Shown one piece after another: positions 43,283-53,168 of a stretch of DNA of 64,000 nucleotides. A program made the translations under genes and the position numbers. Under the pieces are notes generated by a model. It made no database searches. It worked only from the letters and a program-made list of their open reading frames with translations, and had not been told where the DNA came from. Origin of the DNA: Chloroflexota bacterium (GTDB taxonomy: Bacteria > Chloroflexota > UBA6077 > JACCZL01); assembly GCA_020845495.1 (NCBI GenBank), contig JADLFM010000128.1, positions 310,001 through 374,000 of the forward strand, in the 5' to 3' direction. Within the stretch, counting starts at the first letter, position 1. The number at the start of each line of letters is the position of its first letter.

Positions 43283-44422
43283 TCATGCCCCGAGCACCTC
43301 CCGATAGACCTGGACCGTCTCGGCGGCCGTGCGATGCCACGAGAACTGCCCTGAGCGCGCCAGTCCGGCCCTGGCGACTGCCTGGCGCTGCTCCGTGCCC
43401 TCGAGTAGCCGCGCGAGCGCATCGGTCAGCCCCTCGACGTCGGACGGGTCCACCAGGATGCCGGCATCCCCGACGACTTCTGGTAGCGAGGAGGACCGTG
43501 ACGCGATAACGGGGACTCCGCATGCCATCGCCTCCAGCAGCGGCAGACCGAAACCCTCGTAGAGACTCGGGTAGGCGAACACGGCCGCGCTACTATACCA
43601 CAGGGCCTGTTCGGCGGCTGGCACGAAGCCGGGGAACCGGACGTACGCCTCGATGCCAAGCTCGTGGACGAGGCCGAAGATCGATTCATACTGCCAGCCG
43701 CGCCCCCCCGCCAACACGAGGATGTGATCGGTGCTGCCGCTGGCACGCAAGGCGGCGTACGCTTGTACCAGCAGCCCGACGTTCTTGCGTGGTTCGAGCG
43801 TCCCCAGGTAGAGGACGAACCGCTCTGGCAGCCCATGTCGCGCGCGGAACGCCGCAACGGCGGCCGGACTGGCTGGTCGGAAATGCTCGTCGGCGGCGAG
43901 CAGGACCGAGGTCACGCGTTCGGGCGGGACGCCGAGCAGATCGATGACGTCGCGCCGGGTATGCTCCGAGATGGTGATGACCCGGTCGGCACGCCGAATC
44001 GAGGGCGGCGCGAACGTCCGAAGATAGTGGCGATTGCCGCGGTTGAACAGTTCCGGGTAGCGCATGAAGCTCAGGTCGTACACCGTGACGACGATCTTGC
44101 CGCGCCAGCCGAACGGTGAGACGTAGCCAAGTGCATGGAGGAGATCGACGCGGTCACGCCGCAACTGGAGGGGCAGAGCCACCTGCTCCCAGGTGATGCG
44201 GACCGGCGGACGGTCCATCGGCAGCGTGGTCAGGCGCGGCCAGAAGCAGGCGGGCTGCAACAGATCGCGGCTCGCTTCGCTGGCGGGCGCGTACACCACG
44301 AATCGGTCGTCGTTGGCCACGGCCGGCAGGTGGGCAAGGAGCTGGTAGATGACGCGGCTGATGCCGCCGGTTCGGTAGGTGGGCGCGGACGATAAGAGCT
44401 GAGCGTTCAGGCCAACCTGCAC
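43283..44422 (-). CDS. GT4-family glycosyltransferase (GT1-like)
   Basis: The 379-residue enzyme begins VQVGLNAQLLSSAPTYRTGG and has the GT4 motif YEGFGLPLLEAMACGVPV near the C-terminus, with VLYLGTLEPRKNVGLL in the middle. It probably adds a sugar to the same lipid-linked oligosaccharide as its neighbours. GTG 44422 has GGGAGG about 12 bp upstream and was preferred to the open extension to 44704. It is followed by the sugar transferase 74 bp downstream. Confidence 0.87.
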   Translation of the reverse strand: MQVGLNAQLLSSAPTYRTGGISRVIYQLLAHLPAVANDDRFVVYAPASEASRDLLQPACFWPRLTTLPMDRPPVRITWEQVALPLQLRRDRVDLLHALGYVSPFGWRGKIVVTVYDLSFMRYPELFNRGNRHYLRTFAPPSIRRADRVITISEHTRRDVIDLLGVPPERVTSVLLAADEHFRPASPAAVAAFRARHGLPERFVLYLGTLEPRKNVGLLVQAYAALRASGSTDHILVLAGGRGWQYESIFGLVHELGIEAYVRFPGFVPAAEQALWYSSAAVFAYPSLYEGFGLPLLEAMACGVPVIASRSSSLPEVVGDAGILVDPSDVEGLTDALARLLEGTEQRQAVARAGLARSGQFSWHRTAAETVQVYREVLGA

Positions 44423-44553
44423 GGAGCAGTCGCCTCCCTGGTGGACTTGACGATGGCGATCCCGAGGACGGCCATTATCGCGGCAGTAATCTCGACGGCG
44501 GTGATCTTGACGGTGACGCGACAGGCCGGCCATAATCGCCGCCCGGACGATTG

Positions 44554-45531
44554 ATGCGTGGGACGGCCTGCGCACTGCCACGGAGCGCTCACACGGATCA
44601 GGTAGCTGCACCAGTGCCCGATAGCTCGTGGCGTGTGCGCGCGTCGAGCGGCGGTGCACTCGGCATCGCCGTGGTCGCGGTCCTCGGCCTGGCCAGTACC
44701 GCAAGCGTGCTCTTCGCGATCCGGCAGCCGGTTGGGTTCGTCATGTTCCTGGCGCTGCTCGTGGCGCTGGTGTGCGGGGGCCTGGGCCTGACCGTCGCCG
44801 TTCTCACCTTTGGCTACTTCCGCTTGCGCTACCGCTTTGGGCCGGACGCGCTGATCGTCACCTGGCTTGGGCGCCGCGAGGCGGTTCCCTACGACCGCGT
44901 CGACGGTATCTTCGCCGGGCCTCGGCTCGGGCAGGCGATGCGTGTGCGGGGGCTCAACTGGCCAGGCTATCACATCGGCATCGGACGGACCCGCGCCATG
45001 GGGTTGGTCCGGTACTTCGTCACGACCGGCGACCTGAGTGAGATCACGCTGATCGTGACGCCCGAGGCTACATTCGCGCTGTCGCCAGCGGACGCGGCCG
45101 GCTTTCGGCGTGAATTGATCCGCCGTGTGGAGCAGTCCGAGGACGCGGTCACCTCGCCGGAGGCTCAGAGTGCGGTGCCCGAGCAGGCGCCTCAGCACGC
45201 TCCGTCGGCTCTGCGCGATCTGGCTCTGCCATTCTTCTTCCTGGTGTCGCTCGGTGTCCTGGCGCTCACCGTCCTCTACATCTCGCTGCGCTGGAGCGGC
45301 CTGCCGGACGTGCTCGCGACCCAGGTTGCCCGCGACGGGCCAACCATCGCCTGGGGTCAGCGCGAGGATATCTTCATGCTGCCGGGCATGGGAGCCGCCA
45401 TCCTGCTCGCGAACCTGGGGATCGGCCTGGCCATCTACGCGCGCGAACGGGTGGCGGCGCGCATGCTCTGGGGCACAACGGTCGTCGTCCAGGTGCTCGT
45501 ACTGGTCGCAACCGCGCGGGTGCTCCACTAG
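44554..45531 (+). CDS. Membrane protein with PH-like domain
   Basis: The roughly 325-residue protein has two N-terminal membrane helices (about 35-90), a cytoplasmic domain with DALIVTWLGRREAVPYDRV (a bacterial PH-like fold, about 95-180) and two or three C-terminal helices (about 225-325). The function is unknown; similar proteins are membrane-bound and of unclear role. The start could be GTG 44614 instead of ATG 44554. The upstream gene is divergent. The next small gene begins 6 bp after its stop. Confidence 0.65.
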   Translation: MRGTACALPRSAHTDQVAAPVPDSSWRVRASSGGALGIAVVAVLGLASTASVLFAIRQPVGFVMFLALLVALVCGGLGLTVAVLTFGYFRLRYRFGPDALIVTWLGRREAVPYDRVDGIFAGPRLGQAMRVRGLNWPGYHIGIGRTRAMGLVRYFVTTGDLSEITLIVTPEATFALSPADAAGFRRELIRRVEQSEDAVTSPEAQSAVPEQAPQHAPSALRDLALPFFFLVSLGVLALTVLYISLRWSGLPDVLATQVARDGPTIAWGQREDIFMLPGMGAAILLANLGIGLAIYARERVAARMLWGTTVVVQVLVLVATARVLH

Positions 45532-45536
45532 CCGAC

Positions 45537-45944
45537 GTGGACAATCAGCCAGCCAGGCCGTCCCCCGAGCGGTCCATCGAGTCGTCGTGTACTCGGGCAC
45601 TGCCGTTGCCGCCGTTGCAGGCCGACGCGCCGCTGCGCCGGTCCCGCCCGGTCGATCCGCTTCCGCCTCTCGTACGACTCGTAGCTCGCCTCGAAGAGCG
45701 CCTGGAGTTCGTGACGTTCGAGGATGTCGCGGAGGCCGCTTCACGCGCTCGCTCCCAGAGTCTGCGCGCGGCCCCGCTCGCCGATCTGCTGCGAGCAGCG
45801 GTCGAGGACTCGATCCTGCTCACCGACCTGCGTCAGTTCTTTGACCGCGACAGCCTGACTGTGGCCGACGGCTGCGTCTATCGGGTCAATCAGCGCCATC
45901 CGCTCGTCCAGAAGGTCTTGTTCGGTGGCCCCGTTCGTGAATGA
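45537..45944 (+). CDS. Small protein of unknown function (135 residues)
   Basis: GTG 45537 is 5 bp after the PH-like gene stop, suggesting co-transcription. The 135-residue product has a disordered N-terminal third (Pro, Arg, Ser rich) and a helical C-terminal part with FVTFEDVAEAASRARSQS and a strand-like end VADGCVYRVNQRHPLVQKV. No family is recognised. Confidence 0.5.
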   Translation: MDNQPARPSPERSIESSCTRALPLPPLQADAPLRRSRPVDPLPPLVRLVARLEERLEFVTFEDVAEAASRARSQSLRAAPLADLLRAAVEDSILLTDLRQFFDRDSLTVADGCVYRVNQRHPLVQKVLFGGPVRE

Positions 45945-46040
45945 GGCGGCGGCCTGACGGTACTGAAAGGCGGGGTCGGGGGGCCAGAGCATTCGTCGCC
46001 AGGTATAGGGCGCTTCTGCGGATGACGACGCTGGTACCTG

Positions 46041-47447
46041 CTACGGCGTGTAGGTCCGGCCGAGCACGATCCGGATGTCGGCGGTGGCGCCGGCCAAGGG
46101 CGTGACCTTGATGGCAGATGGCGGCAGTTTGAGCCGCGTCGCCAGCACGCTCGCCGCCCGTTCGTTGCCGGTCAGCACCTCGATGGTCGTGTCTTGATAG
46201 TCGGTGCGGTCGGCATCCGCGATCCGGACAACCTCGTAGCCCGCGCCCGCCAGCCGGTCGGCCGCCTGCTTGGCGAGGCCCGGCCGGATCGTTCCGTTCA
46301 GGACTTCGAGCTTCGCGGTCTGGCCGGATGCTTCGTTGAAGGCATGAACGATGGCGCGCTGAATGTCTGCTCGGCGCGGCATCAGCAAGTCCTCGCCGTT
46401 TGGCCCGACGAATGGGTCCGAGAGCGCCGCGTCGACCACGAGTGACTTGATGCGGTCCCGCTGAATCCCCCAGCCCAGGCCGGCCAGCGAGGTCATCTCG
46501 GCGATGCCGATGTCGGTCGAGACGGCCTTCTGCGCGAGCGGGATCAGAGTCGGGAGTTTGGCGATCATATTCAGTTGCAGGGCGCGGTCCCGCAACGCGA
46601 TCAGTACCCGCTGCTGGCGCGCCGCCCGGCCAAAGTCGTTTTCGCTGTGGCGGGAACGGGCATATTGGAGCGCCATGTGCCCGTCGAGCAGGACCGGGCC
46701 GGGCGGGAAGTAGAGCCGCATGACGCCGTAGTCCTCGGTTGGGTACTCATCATCCTTCACCGGCCGCTCGACGTCGACGATCACGCCGCCCGCGGCGTCC
46801 ACCATCTGCTCGAAGCCTCGAAAGTCGACGCGCGCGTAGTGGTCGATGCTAATACCGAAGTTTGCCTTGACCGTTGCGGCGGTCAAGTCCGGGCCGCCGA
46901 CAGCATGAGCGACGTTGATGCGCTGGTTGTAGTAGCCGGGGATGCTGACCCAGAGGTCGCGTGGGAGGGAGACCATCACCGCTGACTTGCTGATCGGGTC
47001 GATGCTCACGACCATGATCGTGTCCGAACGGCTTCCGTCGAGCGGCTCGTCGTCGCGATGGTCAATGCCGAGCAGGAGGATGTTGAGCCGCTTCGCCCCC
47101 TTCCACTCGGGGATGTCGATAGTGGGCTCGCTCTCGGCGGCAGCCACCGCTGCTGGTGTCGCGTTCGGGACGACGACGTGCGGGGTCGGGCGGGGTTGTA
47201 CGGCTACGCCGGGCGGCGCGGGTACCGAGATGCTCGGGCCGCCGGGCACCTTGACCGTCATGGGCGTCGAGTTGAAGGTCAGGAGGATCTTCCAGTTTGC
47301 CAGGAAGAGCCAGCCGAACGAGAACCCGCCAAGGACGAACGTCGCAAAGGCAAAGCTCAGAAGAGCATGGCGCGGACTGAAGCCGCCGCGGCGCTGGTCT
47401 GGCGGTGGAGGCGGGGGAAGGTGGAAATCGTCGAACCGCTGTCCCAT
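46041..47447 (-). CDS. LytR-CpsA-Psr family ligase
   Basis: The 468-residue protein has one membrane helix (about 27-50), an LCP domain (about 118-300) with NILLLGIDHRDD, RSDTIMVVSID, SLPRDLWVSIPG and QYARSRHSENDFGRAARQQ, and a C-terminal LytR_C domain (about 375-468). LCP enzymes attach polysaccharides or teichoic-acid-like polymers from polyprenyl lipid to peptidoglycan, consistent with the two polysaccharide blocks nearby. The Arg and Asp residues expected for pyrophosphate binding appear present. A TATAAT hexamer lies 36 bp upstream. Confidence 0.9.
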   Translation of the reverse strand: MGQRFDDFHLPPPPPPDQRRGGFSPRHALLSFAFATFVLGGFSFGWLFLANWKILLTFNSTPMTVKVPGGPSISVPAPPGVAVQPRPTPHVVVPNATPAAVAAAESEPTIDIPEWKGAKRLNILLLGIDHRDDEPLDGSRSDTIMVVSIDPISKSAVMVSLPRDLWVSIPGYYNQRINVAHAVGGPDLTAATVKANFGISIDHYARVDFRGFEQMVDAAGGVIVDVERPVKDDEYPTEDYGVMRLYFPPGPVLLDGHMALQYARSRHSENDFGRAARQQRVLIALRDRALQLNMIAKLPTLIPLAQKAVSTDIGIAEMTSLAGLGWGIQRDRIKSLVVDAALSDPFVGPNGEDLLMPRRADIQRAIVHAFNEASGQTAKLEVLNGTIRPGLAKQAADRLAGAGYEVVRIADADRTDYQDTTIEVLTGNERAASVLATRLKLPPSAIKVTPLAGATADIRIVLGRTYTP

Positions 47448-47483
47448 GCTGCCCCTTGCGCCCGTCTTGCCGCGGGCCGCGGG

Positions 47484-47489
47484 ATTATA
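47484..47489 (-). promoter_or_regulatory. -10 hexamer TATAAT upstream of the LCP gene
   Basis: TATAAT on the minus strand lies 36 bp before the LCP start at 47447. The best -35 candidate at 17 bp, TTTCGT, is weak. Confidence 0.45.
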
Positions 47490-47549
47490 CGGCCCTGTCC
47501 GTCACGACGAAAGACGGACCATGTGGTGCAACGGTTCCGCCGCCCGAGA

Positions 47550-47690
47550 AGGCCCGGCTCCCTTTCTCCCCACGACAAGAGGGCTGGGGTGAGGGATCTT
47601 TCGGCATGCCTCGCCATCTCGTGAACGAACCCTCACCCGCGCTGGGCACGGCCTTCCCCCCTGGGAGAGGCGGATTCAGCGCTCAGTCCC
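47550..47690. repeat. GC-rich palindromic intergenic element
   Basis: The space between aroB and the LCP gene contains gctggggtgaggg (near 47581) and, about 45 bp later, an opposed ccctcacccgcgctggg (near 47629). Both are flanked by CTCCCC-type runs. Such paired motifs are common in dispersed intergenic repeats of high-GC bacteria. No coding function is seen. Confidence 0.4.
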
Positions 47691-47719
47691 GTGTTGCATC
47701 CGAGCCGAGGGTCGGCTGC

Positions 47720-48862
47720 TCAGGTGCAGCCGACGAAGGCGAGCGCGGCCGCCACTTCGTCTGGCGTCACGTCGCGGGCGGTGGTGACGCTGCCGATGCC
47801 GTTCGCGAGCACCCACTGGATCGTCGAGCCGCGGGCCTTCTTGTCGCGCGAGAGCGGACCGAGCAGATCGGCCGCCGCGACGCACTCGGCGTGCTTTGGC
47901 AGCCCGAACTGCGCCAGCAGCGCCGCCTGGCGTGCCAGGCACTCGTCCGGGAACATCCCGCGCCGATTGGCGATGAAGCCCGCGCCGGCCATTCCTATGG
48001 CGACAGCCTCGCCATGCAGGTAGCGATGGTAGCCGGTTGCGGCCTCGATGGCGTGTCCGATGGTATGGCCGTAGTTCAGGATGATGCGCAGGCCGGCCTC
48101 CCGCTCATCTGCGCCCACCACCTGCCCCTTCAACTCGATGGCCCGCCGAATGACGTCCCCCAGCAAGATCGGATCTTCGAAGCGCAACAGCCGGCCGGCG
48201 TTCGCTTCGAGGGTCGCGAACAGGTCGCTGTCGACGATCGTGCCGGCCTTGACGATCTCCGCCCAGCCGTTTCGATACTCGCGCTCTGGCAGCGTCTCGA
48301 GAAAGCGCGTGTCGGCCACGACCAGGGCCGGCTGGTGGAATGCGCCGATCAGGTTCTTGCCGAGCCGGTGATTGACCCCGACCTTGCCGCCGATGCTCGA
48401 ATCGACCATCGCCAGCAGGCTGGTGGGCGCCTGCACGACCGGGATGCCGCGCAGGAATGAGGCGGCCACGAAGCCCGCGAGGTCGCCGACCACGCCACCG
48501 CCGACAGCGATCAGGTGGTCGCCACGGTCCGTCCCGACATCGAGCAGCCAGTCGTAGACCCGCTCGGCTCCGGCCAGGGTCTTCTCGGCCTCCCCGCCAG
48601 AGATCGTCAGCGTCTGAAAGCCTCGCCCGGTCGCGGCGAGGGCCGCTTCGACGGCCGCGCCGTGTCGCTTCCAGACCACAGCGTCCGCGACGATTCGCGT
48701 CCGCCCCTTCAGCCCGGCCTGCTCCATTCCGGAGCCAAGCTCGCGCACAGCGTCCGGGCCGACGAGCGCATCGTAGCTCGACGTACCGGCCCGGATCGGG
48801 ACCGGGCGCATGGCCGGCCGAGGCGCGTCAGCTTCGGCCGCGGATGAGGTCGGCGATGACAT
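47720..48862 (-). CDS. aroB: 3-dehydroquinate synthase
   Basis: The 380-residue enzyme has the family motifs GGGVVGDLAGFVAA, PTSLLAMVDSSIGGKVGVN, LNYGHTIGHAIE and HGEAVAIGM, with the zinc ligands in those His and Glu residues. It converts DAHP to dehydroquinate in the shikimate pathway. About 20 unstructured residues precede the fold. Its start overlaps the aroK stop by 35 bp, so it is the last gene of the aro operon. Confidence 0.95.
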   Translation of the reverse strand: MSSPTSSAAEADAPRPAMRPVPIRAGTSSYDALVGPDAVRELGSGMEQAGLKGRTRIVADAVVWKRHGAAVEAALAATGRGFQTLTISGGEAEKTLAGAERVYDWLLDVGTDRGDHLIAVGGGVVGDLAGFVAASFLRGIPVVQAPTSLLAMVDSSIGGKVGVNHRLGKNLIGAFHQPALVVADTRFLETLPEREYRNGWAEIVKAGTIVDSDLFATLEANAGRLLRFEDPILLGDVIRRAIELKGQVVGADEREAGLRIILNYGHTIGHAIEAATGYHRYLHGEAVAIGMAGAGFIANRRGMFPDECLARQAALLAQFGLPKHAECVAAADLLGPLSRDKKARGSTIQWVLANGIGSVTTARDVTPDEVAAALAFVGCT

Positions 48863-49454
48863 CGGCCACCTCCCGTGGCGTGCGATGGTCCGTCTTGACG
48901 GTGTGGTGCGCGCAGCGATAGTGCGCCTCGCGCTGGGCGCGCAACTCGCTCAGGCGCTGGATGAGATCGGAGTCGGCCAGGAGCGGCCGTGGCTCGCGGC
49001 GCAAGTTGCGGCTCAGGCGGCCGGCCAGAACCTCCGGCGAGCTGTCGAGGAAGATCATCAGGTTGCCGTCCAGGAGCCGGGTCCGGTTCGCCTCCGCGAC
49101 GATGGCGCCCCCGCCGGTTGCGATCACCTGACGTCCACGCTCGCACACCTCGTCGACGACCGCTGTCTCGATCTGGCGGAAGGCCGGCTCGCCGAGGTCG
49201 CGAAAGATCTCCTCGATAGTCCGGCCGGCTCGGTCTTGAATCTCCCGGTCGGTGTCGACGTAACGCCAGCCGAGCCGACGGGCCAGCAGCCGCGCGACCG
49301 TCGACTTACCGGAGCCGCTCAAGCCGACCAGAACGATGTTCGCGGGGTCGTGACTGGCATCGCCGCGCCGGGGCCGAGCCATGCCGAGCGTCCGTTCGGC
49401 CGACCGGTCCTTCTGGTTGGTAGTTTCGTCAGGCAGGTCGGTAGGTGCTGACAT
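48828..49454 (-). CDS. aroK: Shikimate kinase
   Basis: The 208-residue kinase has Walker A GLSGSGKST, the shikimate-binding DxD-like strand YVDTDREIQ, GGGAIV and RPLLAD, all typical of AroK. It phosphorylates shikimate at the 3-hydroxyl. The first 35 residues are extra and disordered, so an internal start near MARPRRG is possible. It overlaps aroC by 26 bp upstream and aroB by 35 bp downstream. Confidence 0.94.
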   Translation of the reverse strand: MSAPTDLPDETTNQKDRSAERTLGMARPRRGDASHDPANIVLVGLSGSGKSTVARLLARRLGWRYVDTDREIQDRAGRTIEEIFRDLGEPAFRQIETAVVDEVCERGRQVIATGGGAIVAEANRTRLLDGNLMIFLDSSPEVLAGRLSRNLRREPRPLLADSDLIQRLSELRAQREAHYRCAHHTVKTDHRTPREVADVIADLIRGRS

Positions 49455-50652
49455 ACGCTTCGTAGTTCTGCCGGATTTCGGCCATGCTGTCGCCCCCGAA
49501 CTTCTGACGGAAGGCGTCGGCCAACACGAGCGCGACCATCGCCTCGCCGACTACCCCGGCGGCCGGGATGACGCAGATGTCGCTCCGCTCGAAGTGGGCG
49601 GGGCTCTCCTGCCGGGTCGCCAGATCGACCGAGGGGAGGGGCTTGATAAGCGTCGAGATTGGCTTCGCCGCGCAGCGAACGACGAGCGGCGCGCCGTTGC
49701 TGACGCCGCCCTCGGTGCCGCCGGCGTTGTTCGTGCGGCGCGACCAGCCGTGCGCCGGGTCGTACTCGATCACGTCGTGCACGGTCGAGCCCCGGCGAGC
49801 GGCCTCGCCGAAGCCGTCCCCGACCTCGACACCCTTGATCGACGGGATGCTCATCAGCGCGCCACCAAGCCGCCCGTCAAGCTTCTCGTCCCACTGGCTG
49901 TAGCTGCCCAGGCCGATTGGGAGATCGTAGGCGACAACCTCGAAGATCCCGCCGAGGGTGTCGCCGTCCTTCCGAGCCTTGTCGATCTCGGCGATCATCC
50001 GCACCGAAGCGTCGACGTCGCCACAGCGGACCTCCGACTCTTCCACCCGCTCCCAGAACGCCGCGATCTCCGGATCGGCTGAGCCAGCGTAGCCGTGGCG
50101 AATCCGCTCCGTCACGTCCGCCTCGATCGGGCCGATCTGAACCGTGTGACTGCGGATCTCGACGCCGAACTGACGCAGGAAGACCCGCGCGACCGCGCCG
50201 GCCGCCACGCGCGAGGCCGTCTCCCGTGAGCTCGCCCGCTCAAGGACGTTGCGGACGTCGTCGAAGCCGTACTTGACGACGCCGGCCATATCGGCATGGC
50301 CGGGCCGCAGCCGGGTCACCTTTGGGGTCGGCTCGAACGCATCGCCGTCCGAGTCCGGGGGCCGTTCGACGTCCATCCGGCCGGCCCAGTTCGGCCAGTC
50401 CAGGTTGGGCACGACCATCGCAATCGGACTGCCGAGCGTGTAGCCGTGGCGGACACCTCCAACGAACTGGACCCGGTCCCGCTCGATCTTCTGGCGCCCG
50501 CCCCGGCCGTAGCCGCCCTGCCGGCGGCGTAGCTGTTCGTTCACGTCGTCGGCGGAGAGCTCCAGACCGGCCGGCATGTTCTGGAGCATGATGGTGAGTT
50601 GTTGGCCGTGGCTCTCGCCGGCGGTCAGGAACGTGAGCGACTTCAGGCCCAT
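49429..50652 (-). CDS. aroC: Chorismate synthase
   Basis: The 407-residue enzyme begins LTFLTAGESHGQQLTIML and has GRGGRQKIERD and RTNNAGGTEGGVSNGAP, typical of AroC. It uses reduced FMN to make chorismate from EPSP. It overlaps aroA by 10 bp upstream and aroK by 26 bp downstream. Confidence 0.95.
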   Translation of the reverse strand: MGLKSLTFLTAGESHGQQLTIMLQNMPAGLELSADDVNEQLRRRQGGYGRGGRQKIERDRVQFVGGVRHGYTLGSPIAMVVPNLDWPNWAGRMDVERPPDSDGDAFEPTPKVTRLRPGHADMAGVVKYGFDDVRNVLERASSRETASRVAAGAVARVFLRQFGVEIRSHTVQIGPIEADVTERIRHGYAGSADPEIAAFWERVEESEVRCGDVDASVRMIAEIDKARKDGDTLGGIFEVVAYDLPIGLGSYSQWDEKLDGRLGGALMSIPSIKGVEVGDGFGEAARRGSTVHDVIEYDPAHGWSRRTNNAGGTEGGVSNGAPLVVRCAAKPISTLIKPLPSVDLATRQESPAHFERSDICVIPAAGVVGEAMVALVLADAFRQKFGGDSMAEIRQNYEAYVSTYRPA

Positions 50653-51992
50653 GCGGCTTCCACTCCGGACACGGTCGCTCCGAGCGCCCGGGCATCGTCC
50701 CAGAAACTCGGGTACGAGATGCTAGCGCATGCAGGGTCGTCGATCTCCAGCCCTGGCCCGGCCAGCCCGGCGATAGCCAGGCTCATCGCGAGCCGGTGGT
50801 CGCCGTACGGTTCGCAGCGAGCCGGCGCGAGCGTCCGCCCGCCCACAATCCGTAGCCCGTCGGCCAACTCCTCGACCTGCCCGCCCAGACGCTGGAGCTC
50901 GCGCGCCAGGCTCGCGATACGGTCACTCTCCTTGACTCGCAGTTCGGACGCGTCGCAGATCTCGGTGACGCCCTCCGCGAACAACCCCAGCACCGCGACG
51001 AGCGGCAACTCGTCGATGGCACGTGGCACCAGGTCGCCGCCGACCGCCACACCGCGGAGCCTGCTGCTGCGTGCCGTCAGGTCGGCACGCGGCTCGCCGG
51101 CCACTACCCGCTCGTTCCCGATCTCGACATCGCCGCCCATCTCACGGAGGATGTCGAGGAAGCCGGTCCGTCCGGGGTTCATCCCGACATTCTGAACCGT
51201 GACGACAGCGTCCGGGTGGGCGCAGCCGAGTGCCAGCCAGTAGGCAGCCGACGACGCGTCGCCCGGTACGTCTACGTCCACAGCCTGAAGTTGGGCGCCG
51301 CCGTGGACCGCGACGGTGCTACCGTCCACCTCAACGCGTGCGCCCTGGGCCGCGAGCAGCCGCTCGGTGTGGTCGCGCGAGGCGGCCGGCGCCTTTGCAA
51401 CAGTCACGCCCGTGGCCTGCACGCCGGCGAGCAGCAAGCAGGACTTGACCTGAGCGCTCGCCACCGGGGACGTGTACTCGATGCCCTTCAGGCCGCCCCC
51501 ATCGATGGCGAATGGTGCCAGACGGCCCCCTTCCCGGCCGGCGATCCGCGCGCCCATCAGCCGGAGCGGCTCGACCACCCGCGCCATCGGCCTGCGGCTA
51601 AGCGAAGCGTCGCCGGTCAGGACGCTGAAGATCGGCTGGCCGGCCAGCACACCTGCCATCAAACGCATGGTCGTGCCGGAATTGCCGGCGTCGAGGGGAC
51701 ACCACGCCTCGACGAGCCGCCCACCCAGGCCGTCTATCACGACGCGCGGTCCCCGCCGGCCCTCGATCTGTTCGACCGCGGTCGGGACGCCCAGATTACG
51801 GAGGCAGTCGAGCGTCGAGGAGCAGTCCGCGCCGGTCGAGTAGTTTTCGACGACCGCTCGGCCATGCGCGAGCGCGTTCATGAGGGCGCCACGATGGGAG
51901 ATCGACTTGTCCCCGGGCACCTCGATGGTCCCGGATAGGCGGGCCGCGCGCTCGACCCGTGCCGCCTGAGTTGGCGCGGCCGGTGCGCTCAC
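50643..51992 (-). CDS. aroA: EPSP synthase
   Basis: The 449-residue enzyme has [17 protein letters not shown] (phosphoenolpyruvate-binding Lys and Ser/Arg), [12 protein letters not shown] and [12 protein letters not shown], the class I/II markers. It joins shikimate-3-phosphate and phosphoenolpyruvate. GTG 51992 overlaps the aroF stop in GTGA, so the two are coupled; the frame continues upstream only inside aroF. It is the second gene of the operon. Confidence 0.95.
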   Translation of the reverse strand: MSAPAAPTQAARVERAARLSGTIEVPGDKSISHRGALMNALAHGRAVVENYSTGADCSSTLDCLRNLGVPTAVEQIEGRRGPRVVIDGLGGRLVEAWCPLDAGNSGTTMRLMAGVLAGQPIFSVLTGDASLSRRPMARVVEPLRLMGARIAGREGGRLAPFAIDGGGLKGIEYTSPVASAQVKSCLLLAGVQATGVTVAKAPAASRDHTERLLAAQGARVEVDGSTVAVHGGAQLQAVDVDVPGDASSAAYWLALGCAHPDAVVTVQNVGMNPGRTGFLDILREMGGDVEIGNERVVAGEPRADLTARSSRLRGVAVGGDLVPRAIDELPLVAVLGLFAEGVTEICDASELRVKESDRIASLARELQRLGGQVEELADGLRIVGGRTLAPARCEPYGDHRLAMSLAIAGLAGPGLEIDDPACASISYPSFWDDARALGATVSGVEAAWA

Positions 51993-53035
51993 ACTGCCAC
52001 CTTCATCGGAGTCATGCCGCCGACAACCCGCTCGAGCGGGACGGCGAGTCGACGCAGGCTGTCCATCATGTCGGCGAAGTTCTCCAGAGTTAGCGACTGC
52101 GGACCGTCCGAGCGGGCTTGATCGGGGTTCGGGTGCACCTCGACGATCAGACCGTGCGCCCCAACCGCCAGCGCCGCCAGCGCCATCGGCTTCACCAGGT
52201 ACCACTTGCCGGTGCCGTGGCTCGGATCGGCGACGATTGGCAGGTGGGTGAGCCGCTTCAGGACTGGTACAGCGCTCAGGTCGAGGGTGTTGCGGACCAT
52301 CGTCTCGAAGGTGCGGATGCCGCGCTCGCAGAGGATGACCTGGAAGTTCTTCTCCGACATGATGTACTCGGCGGCGTGCAGCCACTCGTCGATCGTGCCG
52401 GCCAGCCCGCGCTTGAGCATGACCGGCTTCCCGGAGCGGCCGGCCTCCTTCAGCAGCGGGAAGTTCTGCATGTTGCGGGCTCCGATCTGGAGGATGTCGG
52501 CGTAGCGGGCCACCAGGGGCACGTCGCCAGGCTCCATGACCTCGGTGATGATTGGGAGCCCGGTCTGCTCGCGCGCCTCGGCCAGCAACTCCAGGCCCTT
52601 CTCGCCCAGCCCCTGGAAGCTGTACGGCGACGTGCGCGGCTTGAAGGCGCCCCCGCGCATCACCCGTGCGCCGGCCGCTTTCACCGCGTGGGCCGTCTCC
52701 AGCACCTGCTCGCGGCTCTCGACGGAGCAAGGGCCAGCCATGACGACCATCTCCTGTCCGCCGATCTCGACGTCCCCGACCCGTACGATGGTGTCGGTCG
52801 GACGGAACTCGCGGCTCGCGTGCTTCCAGGTCCTGGTGATTCGGGCTACATGATCCACGCCGGGCATCACGTCCATCAGTTCTGGTAGCTCCTGGGGGAA
52901 GCCTACGCCGATCACGCCGATCACCGTCCTTTCCGTACCGCCAGAGATGTGCGCCGAGAGTCCAAACTCCTCCAGCCGCCGGACGATGCCGTCGACCTGC
53001 GCCGGTTTCGAGTCGCTTGCCATCACGATGATCAC
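51989..53035 (-). CDS. aroF: DAHP synthase (class I-beta, with N-terminal regulatory domain)
   Basis: The 348-residue enzyme has an N-terminal ferredoxin-like domain (about 1-70; for example [15 protein letters not shown]) and a catalytic barrel with [38 protein letters not shown] and DPSHGTGKW. Its architecture matches the T. maritima type, in which the N-terminal domain is known to mediate feedback inhibition by tyrosine, with phenylalanine a weaker effector. It starts the shikimate path from phosphoenolpyruvate and erythrose-4-phosphate. GTG 53035 follows a GAGGGGG site. It is the promoter-proximal gene of the operon and is preceded by a long leader with a putative attenuator. Confidence 0.95.
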   Translation of the reverse strand: MIIVMASDSKPAQVDGIVRRLEEFGLSAHISGGTERTVIGVIGVGFPQELPELMDVMPGVDHVARITRTWKHASREFRPTDTIVRVGDVEIGGQEMVVMAGPCSVESREQVLETAHAVKAAGARVMRGGAFKPRTSPYSFQGLGEKGLELLAEAREQTGLPIITEVMEPGDVPLVARYADILQIGARNMQNFPLLKEAGRSGKPVMLKRGLAGTIDEWLHAAEYIMSEKNFQVILCERGIRTFETMVRNTLDLSAVPVLKRLTHLPIVADPSHGTGKWYLVKPMALAALAVGAHGLIVEVHPNPDQARSDGPQSLTLENFADMMDSLRRLAVPLERVVGGMTPMKVAV

Positions 53036-53128
53036 GGGCTCATCCCCCTCACCGGTGTCCGACCGGTGTCCCAGCGGGCCCCGAGTCGCTCCGTCGTACC
53101 GTGCCGCCTTCTAGCTGCGTACTGCCCT

Positions 53129-53164
53129 AGAAATGCAAGAAGCAGAGGGTGTAACCCTCTGCTT
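53129..53164 (-). terminator. Terminator-like hairpin in the aroF leader
   Basis: On the minus strand AAGCAGAGGGT (53164-53154 in window numbering) pairs perfectly with ACCCTCTGCTT (53150-53140) across TAC. The 11 bp following are CTTGCATTTCT, T-rich but not a pure run. It lies between the leader peptide and aroF, about 95 bp before the aroF start, so it would end transcription early if formed. It is the expected terminator of an attenuator. Confidence 0.65.
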
Positions 53165-53168
53165 CCAC

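Noticed and set aside
52000..52730. Much longer aroA starting inside aroF
   Set aside because: The extra residues are antisense-like and Arg-rich, lacking EPSP-synthase similarity. GTG 51992 gives a normal length and couples to aroF.
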